NCBI GenBank assembly: GCA_022566435.1
Contig: JADFIX010000061.1
Coordinates: forward strand, 4,561 to 10,205
Length of the DNA: 5,645 bases
Reading direction: 5' to 3'
Origin: Planctomycetota bacterium
GTDB taxonomy: Bacteria; Planctomycetota; Phycisphaerae; UBA1845
Position 1 is the first letter of the stretch. Each line of letters opens with the position of its first letter. A program made the translations under genes and the position numbers. Under the pieces are notes generated by a model. It had not been told where the DNA came from and did not search any database. It worked only from the letters and a program-made list of their open reading frames with translations. Positions 1-5,645 of the stretch are shown piece after piece.

Positions 1-903
1 GATTTTCTTCCGCAGGTGGCTCGGCGGCGCGATCTGAATTGGGCGCAGATGTACGAGGGATGCTATCTCGTATTATGGGGTCTATTCAAAAAAGTCATCA
101 TCGCCGACAACGTGGCCGTCGTGGCGGACCGGTTATTCGATGGCGACATCGCGATGCAAGGCGGCGCGGTGGTGGTCGGCCTCTATGCGTTTTCGCTGCA
201 AATCTACTGCGATTTCTCGGGCTACACGGACATCGCGCGGGGATGCGCAAAGATTCTGGGCTTCGAGATCGGATTGAACTTCAATCTGCCCTACCTCTCG
301 GCGAGCCCCGGCGAGTTTTGGCAACGCTGGCATATCAGCTTGTCGACCTGGTTACGCGATTATCTATACGTGCCGCTCGGCGGGAGTCGGAAGGGCAAAC
401 GGCGCACCCTGATCAACTTAATGCTCACCATGCTACTCGGCGGTCTCTGGCACGGTGCCGCCTGGACGTTCGTCGCCTTCGGCTTCTATCATGGAACGCT
501 TCTAGTGGTGTACCGGCTGGTCGCGCCGGGATGGGCCCGATTGTCGAATGGCTGGAGTGAAAATCGACGCCGCACCGCCCATTGGGTGGGCGTTCTCTTG
601 TTTTTCCATCTGTGGTGCCTGGGTTGGCCGATATTTCGAGCGGAGTCGCTGGACCAAACTTGGTCCATACTTTCGGCGCTCCTGTCGCCGTGGAGCATTC
701 GCGATACGGGGATCACCACACTTGCGATCTGCGCCCTCCCGATCATTGTCATGCAGTTCGCGCAATACCATCGAGACGATTTGAACGTGGTGCTGCGCCT
801 GCCCGCGCCGATGCGAGGTCTGGTCTATGCCGCCCTATTCTTAGCGCTGACGGTCTTCTTTGGAGAGCGAGTTGAGGAGCCCTTTATCTACTTCCAGTTC
901 TAG
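1..903 (+). CDS. MBOAT-family membrane O-acyltransferase (AlgI-like), 5' end outside the window
   Basis: Integral membrane O-acyltransferase that, in the AlgI/PatA/DltB family, takes an acyl group (usually acetyl from acetyl-CoA) from the cytoplasm and passes it across the membrane to an extracytoplasmic partner that modifies a polysaccharide. The frame is already open at base 1 and reads DFLPQVARRR, typical of an internal AlgI segment, so the GTG at 16 is not the real start and roughly the N-terminal third or more is missing. Counting codons from base 1, I see the motif YCDFSGYTD (about 69-77), the hallmark FWQRWHISLSTWLRDYLYVP (about 106-125) with a His at 111, and LGGLWHGA with the invariant MBOAT histidine at 151, followed by several hydrophobic segments. 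The C-terminus FIYFQF is typical of the family. The end overlaps the next gene, a SGNH-type partner, which points to a paired acetylation module. The family is secure; the acceptor glycan is unknown. Confidence 0.95.
   Translation, partial: DFLPQVARRRDLNWAQMYEGCYLVLWGLFKKVIIADNVAVVADRLFDGDIAMQGGAVVVGLYAFSLQIYCDFSGYTDIARGCAKILGFEIGLNFNLPYLSASPGEFWQRWHISLSTWLRDYLYVPLGGSRKGKRRTLINLMLTMLLGGLWHGAAWTFVAFGFYHGTLLVVYRLVAPGWARLSNGWSENRRRTAHWVGVLLFFHLWCLGWPIFRAESLDQTWSILSALLSPWSIRDTGITTLAICALPIIVMQFAQYHRDDLNVVLRLPAPMRGLVYAALFLALTVFFGERVEEPFIYFQF
862..867 (+). promoter_or_regulatory. Possible ribosome binding site inside the MBOAT gene
   Basis: GGAGAG lies 4 bases before a TTG codon at 872 in the frame of the SGNH gene. 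It is the only purine-rich, Shine-Dalgarno-like stretch near the start of that frame, which opens after a stop at 848-850. It favours 872 over the TTG at 860, whose upstream bases are pyrimidine-rich. It lies within the coding sequence of the upstream acyltransferase, so translation of the two genes would be coupled. Confidence 0.4.
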
Positions 904-2035
904 TGCCGGGTACGAGCTTGTCGCCCCAGCGGAACGGCCCGAGCGACCAGACGACGTCGAAATCGTCGTGGGGCAGCATGAAAACGCAGCCCCGCCGCCG
1001 CGGCGTTCGTCACGTTTCCTCTGGCCTATCGGAGGCACCTACGCCGTGGCGTTTGTCTTGATCGCACATGCCGCTTTCTCGCTCCTGCTGGCGCCCGATC
1101 CAATCGCCGACCAACCGTTGCGTCGCAAAGTTTTGGCGCTCACCGAGCCATACCGCCCCCGGATGATCATTGCCGGCGACTCACGCGCCGAGCTTCACGT
1201 TCGCCCCGACGTGTTGGCGGAATCACTTGGATGGCCCGCCTCGGCGGTGGTCAACATCGGAATGCCGCTCTGCGAGGTATCCGCCGTCTTGGCGGCGTAT
1301 CGGGAGTTTTCCGATCGTTTTTCGCCCCACCCCATTATGGTCGTCAGCGTTTCGGTATTTAGTGTCAACGATGGGGCAATTACGGAACACTACATTCATG
1401 ATGAGACCGTATGGTCGCTGAGCGTCGTCGAACGATTCCGATTGCTTCCCCCCTCCCGGGCATTTTTGGCCACGTTTCTTCCCGAGCGGGGATTGGTCCG
1501 ACAGCTCGTACGGGGTCGGCACATTCATGAGGACACCGTCATGCCGGAATTCGGATTCGTGGGCAAATCCGGCGGGGACGCGAACCGTTTTTCGCACGAT
1601 GCGGTTCGAGCCCAAATGAGCGACGTTCAACGCGGCTGGTTCGGCGAAGCGCAAATCGACGCGATCCGCTGGAAGCGATTCGTGTCGGATATCGAGAGCC
1701 TGATCGACGAAAGCGTGCAGTTGGTATTGCTCGACTCACCGGTTCACCCGGCCTTCTGGGAGGCGATCGCCGAAACGCCGCAACTCTATGTATACCAACG
1801 ATTCCGAGAAAAAATACGCGACGTCGGACGCAGGCTCCATATTCCCGTCTTGCAATACAGCCACACAAGCCTCGGCGACGCCGATCCGGATGCCATGTTC
1901 TACGATGTCACGCATCTCAGCCGTCTTGGCGCGGGGCGGTTTTCCGAACAACTGGCACGCGACCTACGAAAACTCGTGGTCGCCGGAATTCTCGAGGCGC
2001 CAGGCGACGCACACTTGGCCGCCCGTTCGGATTGA
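872..2035 (+). CDS. Membrane-anchored SGNH/GDSL hydrolase-like protein, probable O-acetyltransferase partner of the MBOAT
   Basis: Probably receives acetyl groups from the upstream MBOAT protein and transfers them to an exported glycan, as AlgJ/AlgX- and PatB-type proteins do. Numbering from 872: a charged, proline-rich N-terminus (about 1-48), one hydrophobic segment (about 50-74) that should anchor the protein with its catalytic part outside, then an SGNH domain. Visible blocks are AGDSRA with Ser at 104 (block I), NIGMPL (block II glycine), SVND with Asn at 166 (block III), and DVTH with Asp 345 and His 348 (block V), so the full Ser-Gly-Asn-His set is present. No ATG is available near the start. 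TTG 872 was chosen for its ribosome binding site; TTG 860, GTG 968 and GTG 1046 are alternatives, the last of which would cut into the anchor. The gene overlaps the MBOAT gene by about 32 bases. The SGNH fold is well supported; transferase rather than esterase activity is inferred from the neighbour. Confidence 0.85.
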   Translation: MRSPLSTSSSSAGYELVAPAERPERPDDVEIVVGQHENAAPPPRRSSRFLWPIGGTYAVAFVLIAHAAFSLLLAPDPIADQPLRRKVLALTEPYRPRMIIAGDSRAELHVRPDVLAESLGWPASAVVNIGMPLCEVSAVLAAYREFSDRFSPHPIMVVSVSVFSVNDGAITEHYIHDETVWSLSVVERFRLLPPSRAFLATFLPERGLVRQLVRGRHIHEDTVMPEFGFVGKSGGDANRFSHDAVRAQMSDVQRGWFGEAQIDAIRWKRFVSDIESLIDESVQLVLLDSPVHPAFWEAIAETPQLYVYQRFREKIRDVGRRLHIPVLQYSHTSLGDADPDAMFYDVTHLSRLGAGRFSEQLARDLRKLVVAGILEAPGDAHLAARSD

Positions 2036-2113
2036 GAAGTCGGTCTCCATCTGCCGTCACGGCACGAACAATACGTCGGCAATATCGGACCCAACCGACG
2101 CGGCGAAGCCCTC

Positions 2114-2263
2114 GTGAAGATCCGAGTTCGATCAGTCGAAGAATCACTGGATCACCGGCCTGGCGTTTCGCGCGCCGTACATCGGTTGCTCGCGCATCCG
2201 TCTCGCGAGGATCGGATGGCGACGCCCCGTTTTGCCGGCACGATGATAAAGAAGGAGTGGTGA
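2114..2263 (+). CDS. Possible small hypothetical protein between the SGNH and GH130 genes
   Basis: A 49-residue frame from GTG 2114 to TGA 2261-2263, ending one base before the GH130 ATG at 2265. The same frame is open from the SGNH stop at 2035, about 75 codons without a stop. By my hand count about 63% of third positions are G or C, comparable to a coding frame here. The product would be basic and soluble, beginning MKIRVRSVEESLDHRPG and ending in MIKKEW, with no motif that I recognise. There is no convincing ribosome binding site before the GTG, and an internal ATG at 2216 would give only 15 residues. It may be a real small gene coupled to GH130 translation, a remnant of a longer gene, or chance openness at high GC. 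Nothing else is evident in the 2036-2264 gap. Confidence 0.25.
   Translation: MKIRVRSVEESLDHRPGVSRAVHRLLAHPSREDRMATPRFAGTMIKKEW
2252..2257 (+). promoter_or_regulatory. Strong ribosome binding site for the GH130 gene
   Basis: AAGGAG sits 7 bases before the ATG at 2265, an ideal Shine-Dalgarno match and spacing. It fixes the start of the glycoside phosphorylase gene, and suggests that this gene is translated well and independently of the acetylation pair upstream. Confidence 0.85.
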
Positions 2264-2264
2264 C

Positions 2265-3296
2265 ATGACGGTAATTTCAGGCGCACAGAGTCTTGCCAGG
2301 AAATCAGGATTTGTCGGGCGCGACGTGATCCATCGATGGGAAGGCAATCCTATCGTGTCCTTGCAGGACATTCCCTTCGGTTGCAACACGGTGTTCAACG
2401 CGGGGGCCGTCAAGTTCAACGGGCAATACTTGCTACTCGTGCGGGTGGAAGACCAGTGTGGTCGTTCGATCTTCGCCCTGGCTCGAAGCGAGGACGGCTA
2501 CCACTTTGTGGTGGAACCGGAGCCGGTCATGACGCCGGCGGAAAAGGGTGTTTTCGGCAAGTATGAGGAGTGCGGAATCGAGGATCCGCGAATCACGCCG
2601 ATGGATGGCACGTTCTACGTCATGTATACGGCCTATAGTCACTACGGACCGCGGCTGGCGTTGGCGAAAACGGATGACTTTCAAGATTTCGAACGGATCG
2701 CACTAATCTCAGAACCGGTCAACAAGGACGGGGCGTTATTCCCCCGAAAAATCGGAGGACGATATGTCCGATTCGACCGACCCAGCGTCGGGTCGACGGG
2801 GCACATTTGGGTCTCGTACTCAGACGATCTAATCAACTGGGGTGGGTCGGAAGTCGCCATGACGACACGACCCGATCATTGGGACTGCTCCCGAATCGGT
2901 GCGTCCGCGCCGCCGATCGAAACCGAGCATGGGTGGCTCGAAATCTATCACGGTGTCAAAGAGACCGCGGCGGGACCGATCTATCGATTGGGTGTGGCGA
3001 TGCTCGATCTGGAAGAACCGGCGAAAGTGCACGGGCGGGCGGCGATCCCCATCCTCACGCCGCGGGAATACTACGAACGGGTCGGCGACATTCCGAACGT
3101 GGTTTTCTCGTGCGGCGCGATTCTCGAAGAGAGAACGCAAGAAGTGAAGATGTATTACGGTGCGGCCGACACCTGTATTTGCGTCGGCACGGCAAAGCTG
3201 GACGCCCTGATCGAAAGGTGTTTCGAGCAGGAGGGCAGTGAACGCGCGGAACGCGAAAACCCAGCGAACAACGGCGCGATGTGCTCCGCCACGTGA
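2265..3296 (+). CDS. GH130 family beta-mannoside phosphorylase (probable)
   Basis: A 343-residue protein of glycoside hydrolase family 130, whose characterised members mostly phosphorolyse beta-mannosides (mannosyl-glucose, mannooligosaccharides, mannosyl-GlcNAc) to mannose 1-phosphate. The five-bladed propeller pattern is clear: GNPIV and the FNAGAVKFNGQYLLLVR segment near the N-terminus, GIEDPR with the likely catalytic Asp 107, KDGALFPR with Arg 161, FDRP with Arg 172, GWLEIYHG with His 229, PNVVFSCGA around 277-285, and YYGAAD ending at Asp 302. The two arginines and the histidine correspond to phosphate-binding residues of the phosphorylase subfamilies, which favours phosphorolysis over hydrolysis. 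No signal peptide is seen, so it should act in the cytoplasm. The last 25 or so residues are a polar tail outside the conserved core. The start is fixed by the AAGGAG site. Exact substrate and subfamily cannot be told by eye. Confidence 0.93.
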   Translation: MTVISGAQSLARKSGFVGRDVIHRWEGNPIVSLQDIPFGCNTVFNAGAVKFNGQYLLLVRVEDQCGRSIFALARSEDGYHFVVEPEPVMTPAEKGVFGKYEECGIEDPRITPMDGTFYVMYTAYSHYGPRLALAKTDDFQDFERIALISEPVNKDGALFPRKIGGRYVRFDRPSVGSTGHIWVSYSDDLINWGGSEVAMTTRPDHWDCSRIGASAPPIETEHGWLEIYHGVKETAAGPIYRLGVAMLDLEEPAKVHGRAAIPILTPREYYERVGDIPNVVFSCGAILEERTQEVKMYYGAADTCICVGTAKLDALIERCFEQEGSERAERENPANNGAMCSAT

Positions 3297-3317
3297 ACGC
3301 CGTACGTCAGAGCAGGC

Positions 3318-3333
3318 GGCACGAGTCGGTGCC
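3318..3333. terminator. Weak hairpin between convergent genes, possible terminator
   Basis: GGCAC and GTGCC form a perfect 5-bp stem around a 6-base loop, in the 36-base gap between the GH130 stop (3296) and the minus-strand TPR stop (3333-3335). The convergent position is where a bidirectional terminator would be expected, but no T-run follows on either strand and the stem is short. It could be chance. Confidence 0.2.
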
Positions 3334-3965
3334 TATTGGTCGTCGTGCACGAGACCTTCGAGTTCAGCGTCACACGTCGCGATCTCCTCGGCGATCTCAT
3401 CCGGCACGCCGACATCGGCGGCGGGCAGCATTTTTCGGGCCCGCATGTCGATGAAAACGTCTCGACAATTTCGAAGCCACGCCATGGCTTCGCGCCAGTG
3501 GTCCGCCCGCTGCTCATCCGTCAAAGATTCGGTCTTCGCTCGGGCCGTTTCGACTTCGGCCATCTTGTAGAACGCGACCCCCAGCAAACGCTGCCCGGCA
3601 GCGTCGTCCGCGTCTTTTTCGGCATATCGTCGGCACAATTCGAGATGCCGCCGAAATGTCGCGTCCGCCGCCTTCAAGCGGGCCAAGCCGAGTTGGGACT
3701 CGCCGATGCGCAGGATGGCGACGATGTGCGCGTACCGTGCGTCTCGGTCGTTCGGATCGGCCGCGATGAGTGCCTCTGCGACCTCGGCGGCGCGAAGAAA
3801 GTACGGTAGCGCGTCCTTGAAGTCCGCTATTTGCTGGAAAGAAAAGCCAACGCGTTCGGCTGCCCTACTCAAATCAAGCCGGAACACGACGTTGTGTGGT
3901 TCAAGCGTCGTCAGTATTTCTAGGGCCGCAAAACATTCTAGGCGATGGGCCGATGCCTCTGCCTG
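3333..3965 (-). pseudogene. C-terminal fragment of a TPR-repeat protein (planctomycete-type, often fused to Ser/Thr kinases)
   Basis: Read on the minus strand, this is the last part of a tetratricopeptide-repeat protein. Helical repeats are visible as FKDALPYFLRAAEVAEAL..DPND and ATFRRHLELCRRYAEKD, then the closing segment HWREAMAWLRNCRDVFIDMR with a short polar tail ending in LVHDDQ. That closing segment is familiar from the end of TPR regions in large planctomycete proteins, frequently C-terminal to a eukaryote-like protein kinase. TPR-like sequence continues upstream of the first possible start (GTG at 3887) as RLECFAALEILTTLEP, up to about 3965. The frame has no other ATG, GTG or TTG before a stop at 4038-4040, and from about 3950-3970 the plus strand carries helicase sequence. 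The gene has therefore lost its front, including any kinase domain. A shorter product from GTG 3887 (184 residues) could still be made. The fragment assignment is confident; the kinase link is inference. Confidence 0.75.
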
Positions 3966-4818
3966 TCTCCCTATACGAGATGTTGATTTCCGAGAAAGAG
4001 CGTGTCTTTGATTTACTGCACACTCGTCCGATGGCCGTCATACTCGACGAGTCACAGCGGATTAAGAATCCGGCGAGCAAGGCGACATTGCCGTACATGA
4101 GCTACGAACCCTCGCGAAGCGACGGTATATCCTGACGGGGACACCCGTGGCGAACACCCCGGAGGATGTTTGGGCGCAGGTCTACTTCCTGGACGGTGGC
4201 GAAGCCTTGGGTAGTAGCCTCAAGGATTTCTTCGAAAAGTTCGGGATTTCTAAGAAGCCTCACAAGGAGAGTGTGATAAATGATCGTGGCTTGGCACTTC
4301 TTCGAGATTGCCTTCAGCCATTCTCTATTCGGCGTCTGAAAGATGATGTCCTTGAGCTACCAGAAAAGCGATACGAAACGATTACAGTCGATTTGGAGCC
4401 GGACCAGCGGCAGCGATATGACGAGCTGCGAGAAAAGCTACGTCTTTGGATCGTGCAGATGGATGGAAAAGCGGTCGAAGATGATGCCCGTAACATCCTG
4501 AAACGCCTGCTACGACTCATTCAGATAAGCAGCAATCCCTCATTGATCGACTCGTCCTACGTGAAGACGCCGGCTAAGGTTGCCACCATCCAGGAACTGG
4601 TTAGCCAAATACTCAGCAACAACGAGAAAGCGGTGATCTGGACCTCTTTCGTCGGGAACATCCGGATGTTGCGCCGCTTGTTTCGAGACGTGGGTGCTGC
4701 GATGTTATTCGGCGACGTTCCGATTGCGGAACGCGATCAGATCGTCCAGAAGTTCCAGGAGGAGGTAGGCATACGTGTTCTCGTTGCCAATCCGGCCGCC
4801 CCGTTGATGGTCTTCTGA
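3953..4818 (+). pseudogene. SNF2-family helicase/translocase fragment, truncated at both ends and frameshifted
   Basis: The middle part of a Swi2/SNF2-type superfamily 2 ATPase. Helicase-like sequence begins near SLYEMLISEKERVFDLL (about 3968 on), then motif II as VILDESQRIKN (DE codons 4046-4051). At about 4090 the frame breaks. Frame 2 runs on to a TGA at 4133, while frame 1 carries VHELRTLAKRRYILTGTP (motif III, LTGTP at 4132-4146) and continues through the SNF2 region RRLKDDVLELPEK. Next come a charged coiled helical stretch, the C-terminal RecA-lobe segment KAVIWTSFVGNIRMLRRLF, and FQEE..IRVLVANPAA. One missing base in TTG(G)CC restores the family reading. Homology stops at about 4800, before the AGxGL motif V and the QxxxRxxR motif VI, and the frame ends in PLMVF. 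The Walker A part is also absent, so it cannot be an active ATPase. GTG 4147 would give only the 223-residue rear part. Such helicases occur in defence islands, but nothing here proves that role. Confidence 0.85.
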
Positions 4819-5575
4819 GCGCAATACGAGCAATCGAACGGGCAGCCAACAGCGGGCAACAACGTGGGACGTCGCTACCGAGCAAGTGCGCCGGTTTGGT
4901 TCGATCTTCGCGATACAGCGGCAGCTCGCCGTCAAGCTCCAACTCTTCCCACAGCAGCCGGGCGAAGTCAGTCGGCTGGGCGCCGACATTCGCGGCAAGA
5001 CAAAGCATGCTGTGCGTGATTACACCCGTTCGTTGCCGAACCCGGGCGACCTCGCGGTTGGAGGTATGCGCAAGCGCTATTCGGCGTTTGTCCCCACGCA
5101 TCGGAACCGGCAGCGACTTCGCGTACTCTTCCCAGTCGACTTTCGCCCACTGATTGGCCTGTGCGAGCAGGTTCCGAAACACCGCGGGCGGCATCGGTTC
5201 GCGATTGTGTCGCGGTGATTTGTATGGCTTTGCGATCCTGGCCCGATCGAGGACGGTCAGCCAGTTATCGAGACCATCTGGAAACACGCCATCGGGCATT
5301 CGCGTGCGCGCCGATTTGAGTACGGCACCCACGGAACGAAGGTGATCGTGAATCGTCTTGGTCGAAGCTCCGTTGTTCTCGGCCAAAACCTGGTCCACGA
5401 ACTTGACGAAGTCCGACTTCGTCAGGCGTGAAACGGACTTGTCCTTGGCCAAGTCGACGAAAACCTGAAAGCGGTTGACATAGGCGTTCGTGTGCCGCTT
5501 CTGGTTGCCGCGTTGCTGCTGTTCGATCCGAAACTCGTCGATGCACGCCGACAGACGCGGTCGGGTCAATGCCAT
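4613..5575 (-). pseudogene. Tyrosine recombinase/phage integrase, 3'-truncated, with a foreign read-through tail
   Basis: Site-specific recombinase fragment starting at ATG 5575 (MALTRPRLSACIDEF). Residues about 1-105 form an N-terminal SAM-like, core-binding domain (HTNAYVNRFQVFVDLAKD, LTKSDFVKFVDQVL, STKTIHDHLRSVGAVLKSA). The catalytic domain then begins (TGVITHSMLCLAANVGAQ, FARLLWEELELDGELPLY, VPRCCPLL). The usual box I arginine of TGLRxxEL is replaced in VGAQPTDFARL, a variant I associate with planctomycete integrases. Homology fades near 4800-4810 (RRPSTGR). The frame then runs about 62 residues through the antisense of the helicase fragment to a stop at 4613-4615, so the tail is not integrase. 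The HxxR and catalytic Tyr motifs are missing, so recombination activity is not expected. The start has little ribosome-binding sequence and the frame is open further upstream to the window edge, so the start is probable, not certain. Confidence 0.8.
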
Positions 5576-5607
5576 TCTTAGTTGAAATTGCGAACGGTTC
5601 CATAGGA

Positions 5608-5643
5608 TTACGCCACTTCTTCGAGGCAGCCTTTCAAGTTCGT
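5608..5643 (-). CDS. C-terminal 11 residues of a gene entering from the right (tentative)
   Basis: On the minus strand, one frame entering from the window edge reads TNLKGCLEEVA and then stops (TAA, plus-strand 5608-5610), 32 bases before the integrase ATG. A short regulatory or excisionase-like DNA-binding gene directly upstream of an integrase is a common arrangement, and a stop at this spacing would suit it. Eleven residues are too few to recognise any family, and the integrase frame is also open here, so this is only a pointer to look beyond the edge. Confidence 0.2.
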   Translation of the reverse strand, partial: TNLKGCLEEVA

Positions 5644-5645
5644 TT

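Noticed and set aside
1223..1654. 143-codon minus-strand open frame inside the SGNH gene
   Set aside because: It is fully antisense to the SGNH catalytic domain, which shows clear motifs, and its translation has no recognisable domain. Such shadow frames are common at this GC content.
2195..2218. CATCCG/CGGATG hairpin with a 12-base loop upstream of GH130
   Set aside because: The stem is only 6 bp, with a long loop and no T-run directly after it, and it falls within a possible coding frame. It is too weak to call a terminator or riboswitch.
3336..3809. 157-codon plus-strand open frame opposite the TPR fragment
   Set aside because: The minus-strand translation has the periodic helix pattern of TPR repeats, while the plus-strand translation shows none and has no ribosome binding site.
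3896..3952. GTG 3896 as the start of the helicase
   Set aside because: The first 19 or so codons of that frame are antisense to TPR-like sequence and do not resemble a helicase.
4801..4818. PLMVF as the natural C-terminus of the helicase
   Set aside because: These codons follow the break after VANPAA and are antisense to integrase sequence. SNF2 proteins continue here with the AGxGL motif.
5265..5603. 112-codon minus-strand frame overlapping the integrase N-terminus
   Set aside because: It is in a different frame from the recognisable integrase core-binding domain and has no motif; a shadow frame.

Overview
The window looks like a piece of a moderately high-GC bacterial chromosome or metagenomic contig. 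Planctomycetota is the most likely source. The C-terminal tail of the TPR protein (3333-3965) resembles tails I know from planctomycete TPR/Ser-Thr-kinase proteins, and the integrase lacks the usual first catalytic arginine in a way that recalls planctomycete integrases. Both points rest on remembered family patterns, so the taxonomy is an inference.

The left half (1-3296, plus strand) holds intact, co-oriented genes of carbohydrate metabolism. First comes the 3' part of an AlgI-type MBOAT membrane O-acyltransferase, cut by the window edge. Its end overlaps a membrane-anchored SGNH/GDSL-type protein, the usual partner that places acetyl groups on exported glycans. After a 229-bp gap, which contains an uncertain 49-codon ORF, there is a GH130 glycoside phosphorylase with a strong ribosome binding site. 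The first two genes very likely form one acetylation module. The GH130 enzyme is cytoplasmic and probably phosphorolyses mannosides; its functional link to the module is only positional.

The right half (3333-5645) is a mosaic of broken genes in alternating orientation. It contains the C-terminal part of a TPR protein (minus), the middle of a SNF2-family helicase with a one-base frameshift (plus), and the N-terminal two thirds of a tyrosine recombinase (minus). The fragments abut with almost no spacer. The helicase has lost its ATP-binding front and its last motifs, and the recombinase has lost its catalytic tyrosine region. This fits a decayed genomic island or a series of illegitimate recombinations, but an assembly chimera cannot be excluded. 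At the extreme right edge a 12-codon tail of another minus-strand frame may belong to a gene upstream of the recombinase.

I saw no rRNA, tRNA, CRISPR array, insertion-sequence inverted repeats or riboswitch. No intact novel system is visible. The most notable signals are the glycan acetylation/GH130 neighbourhood and the precise breakpoints of the gene mosaic.
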